Assembly (NCBI RefSeq): GCF_040869045.1
Contig: NC_090319.1
Coordinates: forward strand, 46,844,779 to 46,908,778
Source of the DNA: Eurosta solidaginis
Lineage: Eukaryota > Arthropoda > Insecta > Diptera > Tephritidae
DNA length: 64,000 nucleotides
Direction: 5' to 3'
Shown piece by piece: positions 33,085 through 45,531 of the stretch (positions within the stretch are counted from its first letter, which is position 1; each line of letters starts with the position of its first letter). The notes beneath the pieces are model-generated. The model worked only from the letters and a program-made list of their open reading frames with translations. It did no database searches and was not told the DNA's origin. The translations under genes and the position numbers were made by a program.

Positions 33085-34510
33085 CCAATTTCCATTTTTC
33101 AGAGACGACAAAATTGGAGAGACGTCGGTTGTCGGACGAGCATCTGATATTTGATTCCCTCACAGCCAAGGATTTTAAGCTTCGGCGTGGCAGTATCGTC
33201 CGGTCCTACTGTTTTAGACGATTTTGCAAGTTTGATGACTTCTTCAACCACTTTGGCGGCTATGGTAATAGGATACGTATTGTGTACACGTTTGCTTTAT
33301 TTATTATTGGCCTAGAAGCACTGCGACCTTTGTGCAGATCTATTGTGCATGACCTTTCAGCCAAATTTTGTATCTGGAGGCTTTTGATGTATCTAAGCAC
33401 CCCCTCAGGCTTTTTACTCCATATAACATAGGGATTAAGAGTCACAACAACTAGATGGGAGAGGCTTTGCCTAGCCAGAGCGATTCATTATCAAATAATA
33501 TGAACCAGCGTTTCATCATACAGCTCACAGAAACGACAAATTTGGGTATCAGATATATTTAATTACTTAGGTCATGTCGAAGACCACAGTGTCACGTATA
33601 GTACCCAGTGAAAGTTCTTAGGTCCTCCCTGCTTAGATTAATGAATTTGGCTGATATTTTCGTTGCCGGAGGTATAAACAGTTTGGCCTGTTTTTCCCCC
33701 GGGCAGTCAATCCAGTGACGTCCGGGTTGTTTAGTTTCCCAGTTATTTATAGTTTCCCTGGTGCGTGCTATTGTAAGTCCACAAAAGGGCTCTGGACAAT
33801 AGAATGCTGCTATAGCACCCTATTTTTCTAGGTACTCTGCATGTTCATTACCTTCATGTCCCTGATGACCGGGAACCCATCATAACAAAACCTTGTTTTT
33901 GGCTTTCAGGTCATTAAGGATTTCAGTGCAGTCATCCACTAGGTTAGATGTAACTGTGCAGGATTGCGAGGTATGCAGGACCGTCTGGCTTTCTGACATA
34001 ATGTAGATGCTCTTCGATGTTGAGCCCCTCCGTAGACATTCTCTATCACAGACTTCTATTGCATGGATTTCTGCCTGAAATATGGTGGGATAGCATCCCA
34101 TTGGTATCGATTTCTTGAAGTTCGGCCCATAGATGCCAGCTGCCGTTCTTCCATCATCGAATTTCGTTCCATCCGTGAACCAAACCTATGAGTCCGTGTC
34201 ATTATAGGGATTCCCTGTTTTCCAGTGGGTCCTGTCCACAATGGACACTTCAAAGTTCCGTGAGATTCTGAGCTTGGGGGACATTACGTCACGCAGTTGT
34301 AATGTGGGATTTCCTTTGAATTTTCTTATTACACGTGCACGTCTTTTGGCCTGCCGTCTAGATTTGTCCACCAAGGATGCATTACATATTGGCGGCAGAA
34401 TTTGTTTGCGTATTTCTTCGCTTTCGTTAGCACTTCACGCATGGATTTTTTTTTCATTGTGCTAAGTGGTGTTAGAGACAAACTTTAAGGTTCACCAAAT
34501 ATTACCTATA
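33085..34510 (-). pseudogene. RNase H LINE, family D
   Basis: A distinct RNase H LINE on the minus strand. RT-RNase H linker text lies at 34470-34190 (RQAKRRARVIRKFKGNPTLQ). VWFTDGTKFDDGRTAAGIYG (~34178-34120) directly follows a TAG stop. FQAEIHAIEVCDRECLRRG (~34085-34030) is the second acidic block, IYIMSESQTVL the third, and LLWWVPGHQGHEGNEHAEYL (~33890-33830) the His/Asp block. Downstream, GRHWIDCPG, FINLSREDLRTFTGYYT and a degraded Cys region follow. Many stops. The divergence from LINE-B and LINE-C shows it is a third RNase H family. Confidence 0.8.
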
Positions 34511-35508
34511 TGGGCAGAGAGGTTAAAGTGCTTTAAATGTTCCTCTCATTTTCCCACTTCTGTTTGTCAACAAGCTGTCTGAGCTGCAGGTTCACGCCTC
34601 TGTATTGCTACAACAATAGCAACAATAACAACAGCGATGGTTTTTTCACCACTAGCGCTAATAATTTGACTTATTCTAGTAGCATAAATAATATTTATCA
34701 AAATAATTACATACTCTAAAGCATTTCTGATATTATTTGTAAGATATTTGTTACTTTACCTCACACAAATTACAAATCACGTATTCGCATATGTTTTGAT
34801 ATCAATTCATTTAATATTGCACTTGCATTTGTCACAAAAAGTTGACTCATATTCAATTTAAAAAGACTAAACCAATTCATTTGCTGACTTTGCAAATTTC
34901 TAGTTTTTAATCAAAGTTGAAAAGAATTGGTTCTAAAGAAACAACCCAATTATATATCATCATATTCTTCGAAAGAAAGCATGTGACATATAGATCCACA
35001 TTCAAATGAAGAAGCAACATAAGCACAATTGTTGCTAAATGGTTGGGAAGCAGCCTGCACTGCTCAGCAAAAATTTATAAAAATTCCGAAATGACATACG
35101 AGATTTTGAAGTAAAATTTTTCACTGTCAAAACTTTGGTAATTGAATTTCCTTAACACTGTAGACTTTTCCAGCAGTTAAATGCTACTACGCCAACAAAA
35201 CCAACTAAAATTTAAATGTAAGCGTACAGGTGGCCATATTGCCACTTAGATACATACGAACACATGAACGAATTGCGAAAAGTTGAAAGCTGATGATTAT
35301 ACTATGTATGTAGTAACGCAAGTTCGAAGTATGCGAAAAGATTATGAACTGGTTACATAATCAGTGAAAAAACGCTCGTCAAAGGAACTCTTCTCATGTG
35401 TTAAGAGAAGTTCGCTCGACGCCATTTTACTGTGTTGGAGGTTTATCTATAAGACTCGCAGCATAATTGGGTTGTTTTCTCTCTCCTTGTCATATTCACC
35501 GTGACGTC
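34510..35508. other. Gene-free interval
   Basis: Begins with an ACAACAATAGCAACAATAACAACAG-type simple repeat (34608-34635). No coding signal otherwise. Confidence 0.5.
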
Positions 35509-35511
35509 TAA

Positions 35512-36095
35512 TGTGGCAGTTACTCACGAACGTACGTACCAAAAACGTGTCAGCTGACACGACCTATCTTATGAGTGTGCAATGTAAACGAAAACTCACC
35601 GACGTGCAACGCCCGTACGTACGTAGCCCGGAACGTAGAAATCAAAACAATTTTGATTTTTTCCGTAAGAACGTGTCAGCTGATCGCTCTCTCACTAGAC
35701 AGAGTTGCCTAGTAAACTTTTGTACGCTAATTTTTGACCGTTTGCAATTTTATGCAAAAACGCCTAATTAAAGTTTGAAAAATTGTGAAAATAATTCGAA
35801 ATAATTATGTAAAAGTGCTGATTATAAATATTTTATCTATTTATACTTATTTAATATGTATTCAGGCCTTTTACAATATCAAAAATTAAATTGGAAAAAG
35901 TTGATGTTTCCATAAGATTGCATGCAAAATGGTCAATGGCAACAGTGCTTATCTGTAAGCAATAAACACACAAATATGTTATGTACATGTACACAGACGC
36001 ACACATTGATTCCTACGGGCTTGAGAGTTCGGTCAAACGTGCTTCGTACGACAAACGTCCTTACGTACGGCACACGTCGGTGGGTAACTGCCACA
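35512..36095. mobile_element. MITE with TAA target duplication (PIF/Harbinger-like?)
   Basis: 584 bp. Left end TGTGGCAGTTACTCACGAAC; reverse-complemented right end TGTGGCAGTTACCCACCGAC, a terminal inverted repeat with high identity. The trinucleotide TAA flanks both sides (35509-35511 and 36096-36098). Three-base TAA/TTA duplications are characteristic of PIF/Harbinger elements. The subterminal DNA is dense in ACGTACGTA and CGTGTCAGCTGA words (35530-35690). No transposase frame inside. Confidence 0.75.
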
Positions 36096-36455
36096 TAAGT
36101 CCTTCTCTTGCGCTTTTAGTTTAAGGCAGGCATCGGCAAAATCAAAATCATCAAAGAGCGCGATGATCGCGCACATCACTTGATGCATCGTTTTGCTTCT
36201 TCATCGCTTCTTAGCAAGCAACAAGTAAAGACCGCTTGCTATTATTATTTTAACACGCACAATGGCAAGCGGACGATATTTTCTGTTGCCCAACCCTTTT
36301 GGGCAAACACAATATATATTTGTTTACAAAATATGTACTCACAATATACATATGGACAACATTTGTCAACATTGCGAGCGACGCACATAATCTATGTTGC
36401 TGCGCCAAATGCTCAGTGACTACTAAACTAAAGAGACTAAGAATACGTGTGAATT

Positions 36456-37620
36456 GAGTGTGCACAATTGTGCCACCATTTTCCGATGGCTGGTTTAAGG
36501 TTTGTATTTTATAATGGTCATTCTGGGGACTTCTCTTCCCGCAGCTTTAATGCTGTGTTTGACGTTCTTCTGTACGACTCGCAGCACCATTTGGTTGTTT
36601 GTTCCTCCCCATACACCTTCGTCGTGACGCTCGCGTCCACCGACCTCCCCCTTATTTCAAAACTTTTGAGATCTTTTTGACTTGGCCCGCTTCAGGCTTG
36701 TTAACATTGTTTTTCTTGTGAGTTTTTTATCTGGATGTTTGGAACAACTAAATCCAGTCACCAAAAGCTCGCCATGTTATCGCACGCTATCATATTCACA
36801 ACATTGCAAAGTCCTCCAGAGTCAAAGGTTGGAATGGGCTTACTTGGTTCTTCCCGAATCACGTTGAGCACTAAGATAATAAGCTCCTTATCTACAGATC
36901 TCCACCTTTCAGTAGTTATTTGTCCGAAAGTATTGCTACAATCAATCAGCGCTAAAGTGAGTGACTGCATTTTCACATCAATCATCCTCACGGGAACAGC
37001 CGGAGCCATATGGTATTTACTTTCTGAAAATAGTGTCCCCCTGCTGGTTCTTCTCAGCTATTCCGTGAGTTTGTGTTTTCCTTTCACAAAATAATTTACA
37101 CTGAATAAGACAAGTGGCCTCATTTCCTACAAAACAGGCTATTTTACATAGCGCCAAATTACCTAGTGCAAAATATCGAATTTGAGAGTGCAATATGAGA
37201 GGATAAGCTCGTGAAAGCCAAAACCCCAGCATTAACTGCCTTTAATTTATATCCCACTTACACATCCGTGGTTCGTATATGGCCGCCTTTACCTTCCTCT
37301 CTCTGACTTACAGATTTCCGTGTTGTTATTTCGAGGTAGTTGTTTAACTCCTCAGACGGGTTGTAGTACCAAGGGTTTCTCGCAGCAAGCCTCTTTAAAT
37401 GGCTTCTTTTTCTGCAGCCGCGCGTGCTCACTCCAAACGCTCGCTCTCCAACTCTGATGAGTCAGCTATTGCTACCAAGCTTTGGACAATTCTCAGTGCT
37501 GCATAGTTCTGCGAGAGAGTTCACTTACTCCCTCTGCTCCATATCCTTCTTCACTCTTATTCTCCGCTGGGATTCGTATGCTTTTTTATCACGGAGCGCA
37601 ATGACTCTAAACTAATTTCG
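36456..37620 (-). pseudogene. Possible LINE ORF1 (gag-like, DUF4780-style) remnant
   Basis: Minus strand 37009-36758 encodes VKMQSLTLALIDCSNTFGQI, RWRSVDKELI and IPTFDSGGLCNVVNMIACDN. This resembles the DUF4780-type region of insect LINE ORF1 proteins: a TF.G/G..V..C.N pattern after a helix. The surrounding sequence has many stops. The assignment is from pattern memory only; an unrelated low-conservation frame is possible. A sequence related to 36560-36620 is repeated at 35455-35510 (ACTCGCAGCA..TTGGGTTGTTT), so this stretch belongs to a repeat. Confidence 0.35.
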
Positions 37621-37639
37621 CTCCCCGAGTCCGACGGCT

Positions 37640-39730
37640 TTGGTTATTGTTTATAGTTTCTTTTGTCTTCCTTTGATTGCTACTCCATTCTTCTTCCCTT
37701 TTCTTCTTAATTAAATCAAATCTTGAGTCGTATCATCATACGACCACTAGTTCGACATAAATCCTCTGTATGCAAATCATAAAATATGCCCGGTCCGCAT
37801 GACATGCTGTATTAGGGGGTGGGCAGTTCTTGGTCACCGGCATCCCGACACCCTCCTGAGGCGAAAAGATGATGCAGATGCAAGCCTCTAAATCGCTCAG
37901 CCACATAGTCGGGTGCTCTGGAGTTCGGGAAAGAAATGTGTTTTAATATCGTGGCGAATATTAGCATCACTATGCTGTTAGTAAATAATCACAACACCAA
38001 AAACAGCAAGCAGCCAAACTTACATAGAAGGCGACGAAGAATATCTCACATACACATATGTAGGCACAGCTAAGAGCAGAAGATCCTACTCACACATACA
38101 CACGCATATGGCTAGTAAAAAAGCATAAACTACAATTATACATGTATATATGTAGCTGGCAACCAAGCATGAGATACAACTGTTCGTGAAATGACTAGAC
38201 CTTAGGAGAAATGGGTTAACGAGAAAACCGAGAGTACAAAAGCAGCGCAAGCTGAGGGATCAGAAATCAGTTTGATTAAAACACGTTATTGTTAAGGACT
38301 TGATATTGAAGTATAATTGTACTACTCCCAAAGAAGTCTAAAAAAATGCATTTTGAAATACTGAATATTGGAGTTATTCGTTCGACAGTTCAGCAATTCG
38401 AACGTTAGCAGAAGGTGCATAATTATCAGGAATTTCCCGAAATTCGTTTCAATATTTAAACTTACTTGATATTTACAAGAACTAATTGTTTTGACTGCGG
38501 GGTTATACCGTCACGATTACAACTATAACATATAAGAACATTCATATACACAAAGCGGGTGATAAAAGTAGCAGCTTTTCATATAAATTCACAGCAACGA
38601 AGCTACCTAGCGAATACAATAAAGTGAAATTGATGATTCTGTTAGATAGTTTTCGTGTGTTTGCATTAGCGAAAGGGAAAATGTTGAGTGGTAAGGCAGC
38701 ACTAAATTGAACAGGTGGAATGAAATTTAAGGGCTCAATCGCATACTTCACACGCGCGAAAATTCTAGTTATCGACAACGGCAGCAAAACTTACAAATCT
38801 ATAAAATGAGCATAGCTTTCAGTTTCTTTATGAGTTGCAAAATAAGAAAAGACGACATTTTAAAAATACTTGAAAGACAATAACACAAACTGAAGATTTG
38901 TAATTTTTTAGTGATTGAAAAATCAGAAAAAAATATTTTGCTATATATGCAAGCAGTTTTCATTCTACAAAAGTGTCAAGCACGGCACTGCACTTCGCTA
39001 GATTTCTCTTTGTTGTTTCTGCACAATATTGACTATAATGATTTTAAGTGACACGTATGATTGTTGTCATTTCTGTTGAGTGCATTTCTAGAATTTTGAT
39101 ATAAAATTATAAATTTTTTTTGTCTGCTGGATTAAGTTGAATTTCTTGTAATCTTCTTTCTTTTTATTTCATATTACGTTTCAATTGAGTTACTTAAGTA
39201 AGTAACTAAGAAAATGCAGAATTTTTTTACATAACGAACCGTAACAACAAAAAAGTCTTAACAGATATGATTTTCGATTTGTTGTTTTCTGCACAAACCA
39301 ATTAGGCTATTATGATAAACACCATCTCTCGAAAGCCCTTCTGCATACCGGTATGAAATTATGGACAAAGGAACTTTGACTCCAGTGCAAAATATTACTT
39401 CTAAACAGTGCTTGCATTCGCTATTCCAAAAAATACGTTATATTACGGCTCTAGCTCTGAACATGAACAGAGTAGAGCAGAGTCTTAGTATAACAAATTG
39501 ATAGCACTTCTAAAGCTCTGATATTAACTACGTACCTATGGCAAAGCATTGCTATAATAACAACAACAACAGCTACATCATGTTTTAGAGCAGTGCAAAT
39601 AGCAGAATAAAGGTGGCAAACGAATTGCTCTTTGTAGCGGAGAGAGAGTCAGAAAAAAGGTATTGCTATTTACTCCGTTGTTGGGCATTGTTATGCAGAA
39701 CTTTTTCCTTTCTTCTTTAAGCTGCAGACA
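37640..39730. other. Gene-free interval
   Basis: No recognised domain in any frame. AT-rich with short ACACATACAC-type simple sequence at 38050-38110. Confidence 0.5.
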
Positions 39731-39941
39731 TTGGTGCTTTATTGGTAACCGTATCGGTAACCTTATAACAGCTGATTCGACCAACTTTATGAGAATCAAT
39801 GCAATCGATTATTGATGCAGCTGAGGTCGTAACCGTATCGTAGTCAACCAATTGGTTTTTAGTTTACCGTCGTAACGATAAACAGCTGATTACGTTAGGG
39901 ATACGACTACAGCGATACGACATACGGCACCAATGACTCCC
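39731..39941. mobile_element. Short MITE-like inverted-repeat element
   Basis: About 210 bp. The ends ATTGGTGC and GCACCAAT are inverted, with further paired words: AACCGTATCGGTAACC against GGGATACGACTACAGCGATACG, and AACAGCTGATT present once in each half (39766 and 39880). No clean target duplication was found. Confidence 0.5.
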
Positions 39942-40917
39942 GGTTTATGTTGATGTTTATAACTAGCGATTTAATTTGTGGCTTCTTAAGTTGTTGGTAT
40001 AGCTCAGTGGTCGACGCGCCTTAGCTCAATTGAGCCAGACTTGCTTCGCACATATTCGTACTCTCCATCATCAGTCGTAAGCGAGACAGCAACAAATAAA
40101 CACTATGCACGCTGTCGCAAAAATTATAAGGTTCCTTGTGAGAAATATTATGATGGGATAACTCAACTGGTATGACGGCCTTTCCATATGTAGCTCATCT
40201 TCCAAACATGTTAAGGTTTGTGTTTTTACCTTTTTGGGTATGTTATATTAAATAACTTTTCAATGCAATATGAGTTTTTTAAATAATTTTAACAAAAGTT
40301 GTAAGTATTTCATTCTGGACTCCCTTTTTCTTCTTCGCCACAAAAAATTTAACTTTAAAAATGCAAAAAACTACAATGGAATAGTTAAAAAACTTTGCGA
40401 AAAGTAAAACAATTTACATAAATGTATTTTATGTTTTTGTTCTTTGAATGAGCTACATATTTTTTAAACATTTTGTATTTTCCCGGTTGCGGTAAATGTA
40501 TTAGTGACAGAAATATCATTTTTTAGGCGAGTGATCGCTTTTTTTCGCGATATTTGAGAGACTTGAAAATATTTCAAACTATTTCTGAGTCAAAAATTTA
40601 ATTTTCCAAAATGTTTGGTGTAAATGCAGCCTCTGTATGTTTTGTAATTTTAACTTTAGTTTCCTGATGGGTTGACCGTGCTCTCGCTCTCACTAATACA
40701 CTTGTTTTTGTTATTATCATTATTGCGTCGAACACTGGCCTCTGCTCTCTCGTTGCATTGCAAGTTGATGTGGATATTTAGTGGCGCGAGAATAGACCCC
40801 GAACATTAGAAACCCAGCTGTATACTTTAAATGCTGTTGTTGTTTGTTTTGTGTGCTTAATAGTGTTACAAGGCTGCAATAATACATATACACATGGCTC
40901 TATTTTCCACTAATTAT
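39942..40917. other. Gene-free interval
   Basis: No gene seen. 40795-40917 carries the phrase GTTGTTGTTTGTTTTGTGTGC and sequence also found inverted just beyond a DR1 end at 21350-21400, so part is repeat-derived. Confidence 0.4.
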
Positions 40918-42885
40918 ACTCAGTTGAGCAGAGCTCACAGAGTATATTAACTTTGATTGGATAACGGTTGGTTGTACAGCTATAAAGGAATTGAGATAGA
41001 TATAGACTTCCATATATCAAATTCATCAGTCGAAAAAAAAAATCGATTGAGCCATGTCCGTCCGTCAGTTAACACGATAAGTTGAGTAAATTTTTAGGTA
41101 TATTGATGAAATTTGGTATGTACGTTCCTGGGCACTCATCTCAGATTTCTATTTAAAATGAACGATATCGGACTATAACCACGCCCACTTTTTCGATATC
41201 GAAAATTTCAAAAAATAGAAAAAGTGCGATAATTCATTACCAAAGTAGTATAAAGCGATGAAACTTGGTAGGTGAGTTGAACTTATGACGCAGAATAGAA
41301 AACTAGTAAAATTTTGGACAATGGGTGTGGCACCGCCCACTTTTAAAAGAAGGTAATTTAGAAGTTTTGCAAGCTGTAATTTGGCAGTCGTTGAAGATAC
41401 CATGATGAAATTTGGCAGGAATATTACTCGTATACTATATGTACGCTTAATAAAATTAGCAAAATCGGAGATCGACCACGCCCACTTTTTAAGAAATTTT
41501 TTTTTTAAGTCAAATTTTAAAAGAAAAGTTAATATCTTTACAGTATATAAGTAAATTATGTCAACATTCAACTCCATAATTAATACCATATGTTGAACAA
41601 AATATTACCAATCCTTGTGAAATTTGGTAGAGGCTTTGACTCTAGGACGATAACTGTTTTCTGTGAAAAAGTTCGAAATCGATTGAAGCCACGCCCAGTT
41701 TTTATACACAGTCGACCGTCTGTCCTTCCGCTCGGCCCTTAACACGATAACTTGAGCAAAAATCGATATATTTTTACTAAACTCAGTTCACGCACTTATC
41801 TGAATTAAATTTATATTGGTGTAAAAAATGGCCGAAATTCGACTATGACCACGCCCACTTTTTCGATATCGAAAATTACCAAAAATGAAAAAATGCCATA
41901 ATAGTATACCAAATACGAAAAAAGGGATGAAACATGGTAATTGAATTGGTCTATTGACGCAAAATAAAACATTAGAAAAAACTTTGTAAAATGGGTGTGA
42001 CACCTACCATATTAAGTAGAAGAAAATGAAAAAGTTTTGCATACATACATTAAAAGTCCTTGGAATCTGGGAAGGATAACTGTTCGTGGTATTACATATA
42101 TAAATAAATTAGCGGTACCCGACAGATGATGTTCTGGGTCACCCTTGTTCACATTTTCGTCGATATCTCGAAAACGCCTTCACATATACAACTACCACCA
42201 CTCCCTTTTAAAACACTCATTAATACCTTTCATTTGAGACCCATATCGTAAAAACACATTCTAGAGTCACCCCTGGTCAACCTTTATGGCGATATCTCAA
42301 AAAGGCGTCCACCTATAGAACTAAGGCCCACTCCCTTTTAAAATACTTATTAATACCTTTCATTTGATACCCATATCGTACAAACAAATTCTAGAGTCAG
42401 CCCTGGTCCACCTTTATGGCGATATCTCGAAAAGGCGTCCACCCATAGAACTAAGGCCCACTCCGTTTTAAAATACTCATCAACACCTTTCGTCTGATAC
42501 CCATATTGTACAAAAGCATTCTAGAGTCACCCCTGGTCCACGTTTATGGCGATATCTCGAAAAGGTGTCCACCCATAGAACTAAGGTCCACTCCACTTTT
42601 AAAATACTTATTAACACCTTTCATTTGATACCCATATCGTACAAACAAATTCTAGAGTCACCCCTGGTCCACCTTTATGGCGATATCTCGAAAAGGCGTC
42701 CTTCTATAGAACTATAGCCCACTCCCTTTTAAAATACTCTTTAATACCTTCCATTTGATACACATGTCATACAAACACATTCCAAGGTTACCCTAGGTTC
42801 ATTTTACTACGAGGTGATTTTCCCTTATTTTGTCTCCATAGTTCTCAACTGAGTATGTAATGTTCGGTTACATCCAACTTAGCCT
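40918..42885 (-). repeat. Dispersed repeat DR1, full-length copy
   Basis: The most complete copy, ~1.97 kb, inverted relative to 1-1830. It opens CTCAGTTGAGCAGAGCTCAC and GGATAACGGTTGGTTGTACAG. It carries two 16-bp palindromes TTTTCGATATCGAAAA (41190 and 41860), each next to CCACGCCCACTT, and a TAACACGATAACTTGAG segment. The 130-bp tandem array occupies 42120-42850. It closes with CAACTGAGTATGTAATGTTC and CCAACTTAGCCTTCCTTACC. The terminal words CTCAGTTGAG and CAACTGAG are near-complementary. No coding region. Confidence 0.85.
42120..42850 (-). repeat. 130-bp tandem array inside DR1
   Basis: Six units. The landmark GATATCTCGA (or GATATCTCAA) lies at 42162, 42291, 42421, 42551 and 42682: spacings of 129, 130, 130 and 131 bp. 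Each unit contains CACTCCCTTTTAAAATACT-like, CTTTCATTTGATACCCATAT-like and CTAGAGTCACCCCTGGTCC-like phrases. The last unit is more diverged. Confidence 0.9.
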
Positions 42886-42899
42886 TCCTTACCTGTTTT

Positions 42900-44315
42900 C
42901 CTTTAGAAAAAGTAAAAAGGATACATAGGCTAACACCAATGACCTTGAGCGGGTAATAATGCGGTTTTTCTTCAGATATGGGGATTTCCCTACTGTTTAT
43001 TTTAAAATAAAGATATAACAGAACAATAAAAATACGATTGGTACAAAACTAATTTTTGCTAAGATTTAACTTATTATTTTTGCCTACGACCCTTTTTAAA
43101 GTCATTTATATAAAAGTGGGCGCGGTCTTTAACCAATCTTATACATTTTACTAGAAATATTTCCTGCTATAAAGAAAATATGTGTAACCAATTTTGTTAC
43201 GATATGTAAATTTTTCTTTCAGTTATGGCTCAAGAAACATTGAAAATTGCTTAGACAAAAAAGGGGCCGTGCCACACCCATTTTCAAACGTTTTAGTGTT
43301 TTCCAATTTAATGTTATAATCCATTTTAAAGAGTAAAATACTATTGATACAAAGCTCTTTTTCGTTAAGATATATCTTATTTTATTCGTCCACGACCCTT
43401 TTAAAAATCTTTTATATAAAAGTGGGCGTGGTCCTTAATCGATTTCGTTAATTTTTCTTCAAAGCATTCCTTATAGTAAAGGCAAATTCTCTGCCGAATT
43501 TTGTAACAATAGGTTTAACGATTTTTGATTTATGATTAGTTATATTTGTAAAATTTATTTTATCACAAGTGAGCGGTGCCACGCCCATTTAAATTTTTTT
43601 TTTAAAAGGTTAAGCAAGAGGCTCAATATCAGTCCACACGTCAAATTTCAACATTCTAGGTGTATTGTTTATTAAATAATCAGGTTAATTGAGTTTTCCA
43701 AAATGTTATATATATAAAAAGTGGGCGTGGTTATCATCCGAATTCGCTCATTTTCAATACCAATCTATTCTGGGTCCAGATAAGCTCGTGTACCAAATTT
43801 ATATTTACTTAAGTTACTTACGTTATCGTGTTAACAGACAGACGGACGGACGGACGAACGGGCGGACGGACGCACATGGCTCAATCAAATTTTTTTTCTG
43901 TACTGATGATTTTGATGTATGGAATTCTATATCTATCTCTATTCCTTTATCCGTCCTGTGCATAGATGGGTACCCGGGTACCTTTTGCATATTCAAAAGC
44001 CACTTTTAAATAATCTTCAATTAGAAACGATTTAAAACGAGGAATAAGTTTTCTACAAAAAGGAGAGAAAATGTTTTCATATATACTTTCATAAAGACGG
44101 TTTTTTAATAAATTAGTTTTTTATTACTAAAATTTGTTTTTTATTACTAGTTCTCATGGCTGGGATACCCAGTTACCACTAGTAGTTCTCACGTATTAAC
44201 TGCCTTGTGGTACCCGAGTACCCAGCCATGCGAACTAAGAAGAAAAATTATAGGACCAACCGATATCCAATCAAAGTTATAATACCCTGTGTACAAGTAC
44301 AGCGGGTATAAAAAT
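42900..44315 (+). repeat. Dispersed repeat DR1-related copy
   Basis: Plus orientation. GTGGGCGCGG (43117) and GTGGGCGTGG (43423 and 43722) modules are followed by a GACAGACGGACGGACGG stretch (43840-43870) and ATGTATGGAATTCTATATCTATC. It ends GTACAAGTACAGCGGGTATAAA (44294-44312). It is interrupted near 43960-44230 by a palindromic insert. Confidence 0.7.
43960..44232. mobile_element. Palindrome-ended insert with GGGTACCCGGGTACC
   Basis: GTGCATAGATGGGTACCCGG at the left, and GGTACCCGAGTACCCAGCCA followed by TGCGA at the right, are inverted relative to each other. They lie inside the DR1-related copy, whose text is contiguous when the insert is skipped (CTATTCCTTTATCC then ATTATAGGACCAACCGATATCC). 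A middle copy of CCCAGTTACCACTAGTAGTTC sits at 44170. Looks like a small non-autonomous element; no duplication could be fixed. Confidence 0.5.
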
Positions 44316-44944
44316 ACCTAACAGGATAGCAAAGTGACCAGCTGCTGAAGTAGGGGCGGAACGCTTACCACTAGCAGTTTAGGAAAGATGTGGGTTTTGT
44401 TGATGACATGGTCTTGCAAGAGCTCTTGTTGTTTTAACTGAGGTTTGTTCCTTCTGTAGAGATGGTCGTCAGCGTGATAATATGGATTTGTGATATGCGA
44501 GGACAGAAACCAACAGCAAATCCATTACTTTTTTTATAAATTGTAAAGAGCCAACAGAAAAAGTGCTGAGTAAAGTTACCCTTACGCCCAGTGGATTGCC
44601 TGCGAAAATATGGTCGAAGAGTATATACCCACTGTTGTAATCTAAGTGTTCTTTGTCCAATCCATCGCGAGATCAAATTTATCTGTATCGCATTTAGGGT
44701 CCTGTTAAGCGTAATACGCAAAAGATGCTGACTGGACCTTATCAGTGCGGCCTCAGACCTTCTTAGTCGACCAGATTTTCAGAAAAGGGAATTGACACAC
44801 ATCACATCTTTGTCGGTTTATAGAAGCATGAAAATAAGCTGTCTGTCGTTATGTCTAAATTTAAATTTAGTTTCCCTGCAAAACGTATACGGCTGTGCAA
44901 AATGACGTTGAGCAACGCTATTAGCTCAATCAGAATTGGGGGGA
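44316..44944. other. No recognised feature
   Basis: Mildly GC-richer sequence than its surroundings, with no convincing protein match. It may be 5' sequence of the RTE-like fragment that follows. Confidence 0.35.
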
Positions 44945-45125
44945 AAACCTAGCCAAGGAAACAAGGACAGAGCTCGGCCCTACTTCACTGAAAGAACCAG
45001 CAGGAAAACGATTTAGAATCCTTTGCTGTTACCAATTGGGTCCAGTATACCCAAAAAGAAGCAACTAGTGCAATTTATTGAACGGCCAAAGGTCTTTTTA
45101 CCGTTAAGCGCCAATGAATTTCGTA
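44945..45125 (+). pseudogene. RTE-like LINE 3' fragment
   Basis: Decayed version of the sequence at 6005-6170: GGCCCTACTTCACTGAAAGAACCAG corresponds to the GRPRLRWKDQ-type segment. The LGVTNWR-type segment (TTACCAATTGGGTCCAG) and GTTAAGCGCCAATGAATT close it. Short and strongly diverged. Confidence 0.55.
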
Positions 45126-45531
45126 GGTATGTCACAATTCGAACTGCTGATATGGATTTTTATCTGTTACATATAAACTGTTATCTACTTTATCTAATTT
45201 AATAGGTATAAAGCGCTATGCCCCTTTCCTCTTTCCCTCATCTTCAGTGTCTTCTTCCAACTGTGAAAATTCATTCTAAAATAGTTTCCATTTATTTACT
45301 TATCAAATTGTACTACATAAATTAATTAAACCATTTTACGATCAAATTTAAGTTCGATTGCTCTACCTATTTGGAATTTGCAATCACGTATTCACTTTAC
45401 GAGGTATGGTGTATACGTTCTTAGAAACAAGTAAACCTTTGGTTGAAGCAAGTATCGCCTTCATGTTTAACAGAATCACCGAGCTTGGATTCTGAAGAAA
45501 GAATAAAATAATTAAAAAAAAAATTTTTAAG

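Noticed and set aside
33114..33431. 105-residue plus-strand frame
   Set aside because: Antisense to decayed LINE-D sequence, and no domain recognised.
36180..36420. 79-residue plus-strand frame as a gene
   Set aside because: No recognisable domain, AT-rich, no splice or start context.
39988..40065. tRNA-like A-box (TAGCTCAGTGG) suggesting a tRNA gene
   Set aside because: No B-box of GGTTCRANYCC type and no acceptor, anticodon or T arm could be drawn in the following 70 bp.
42120..42850. CRISPR-like regular array
   Set aside because: Units are contiguous 130-bp repeats without unique spacers, in a fly-type genome.
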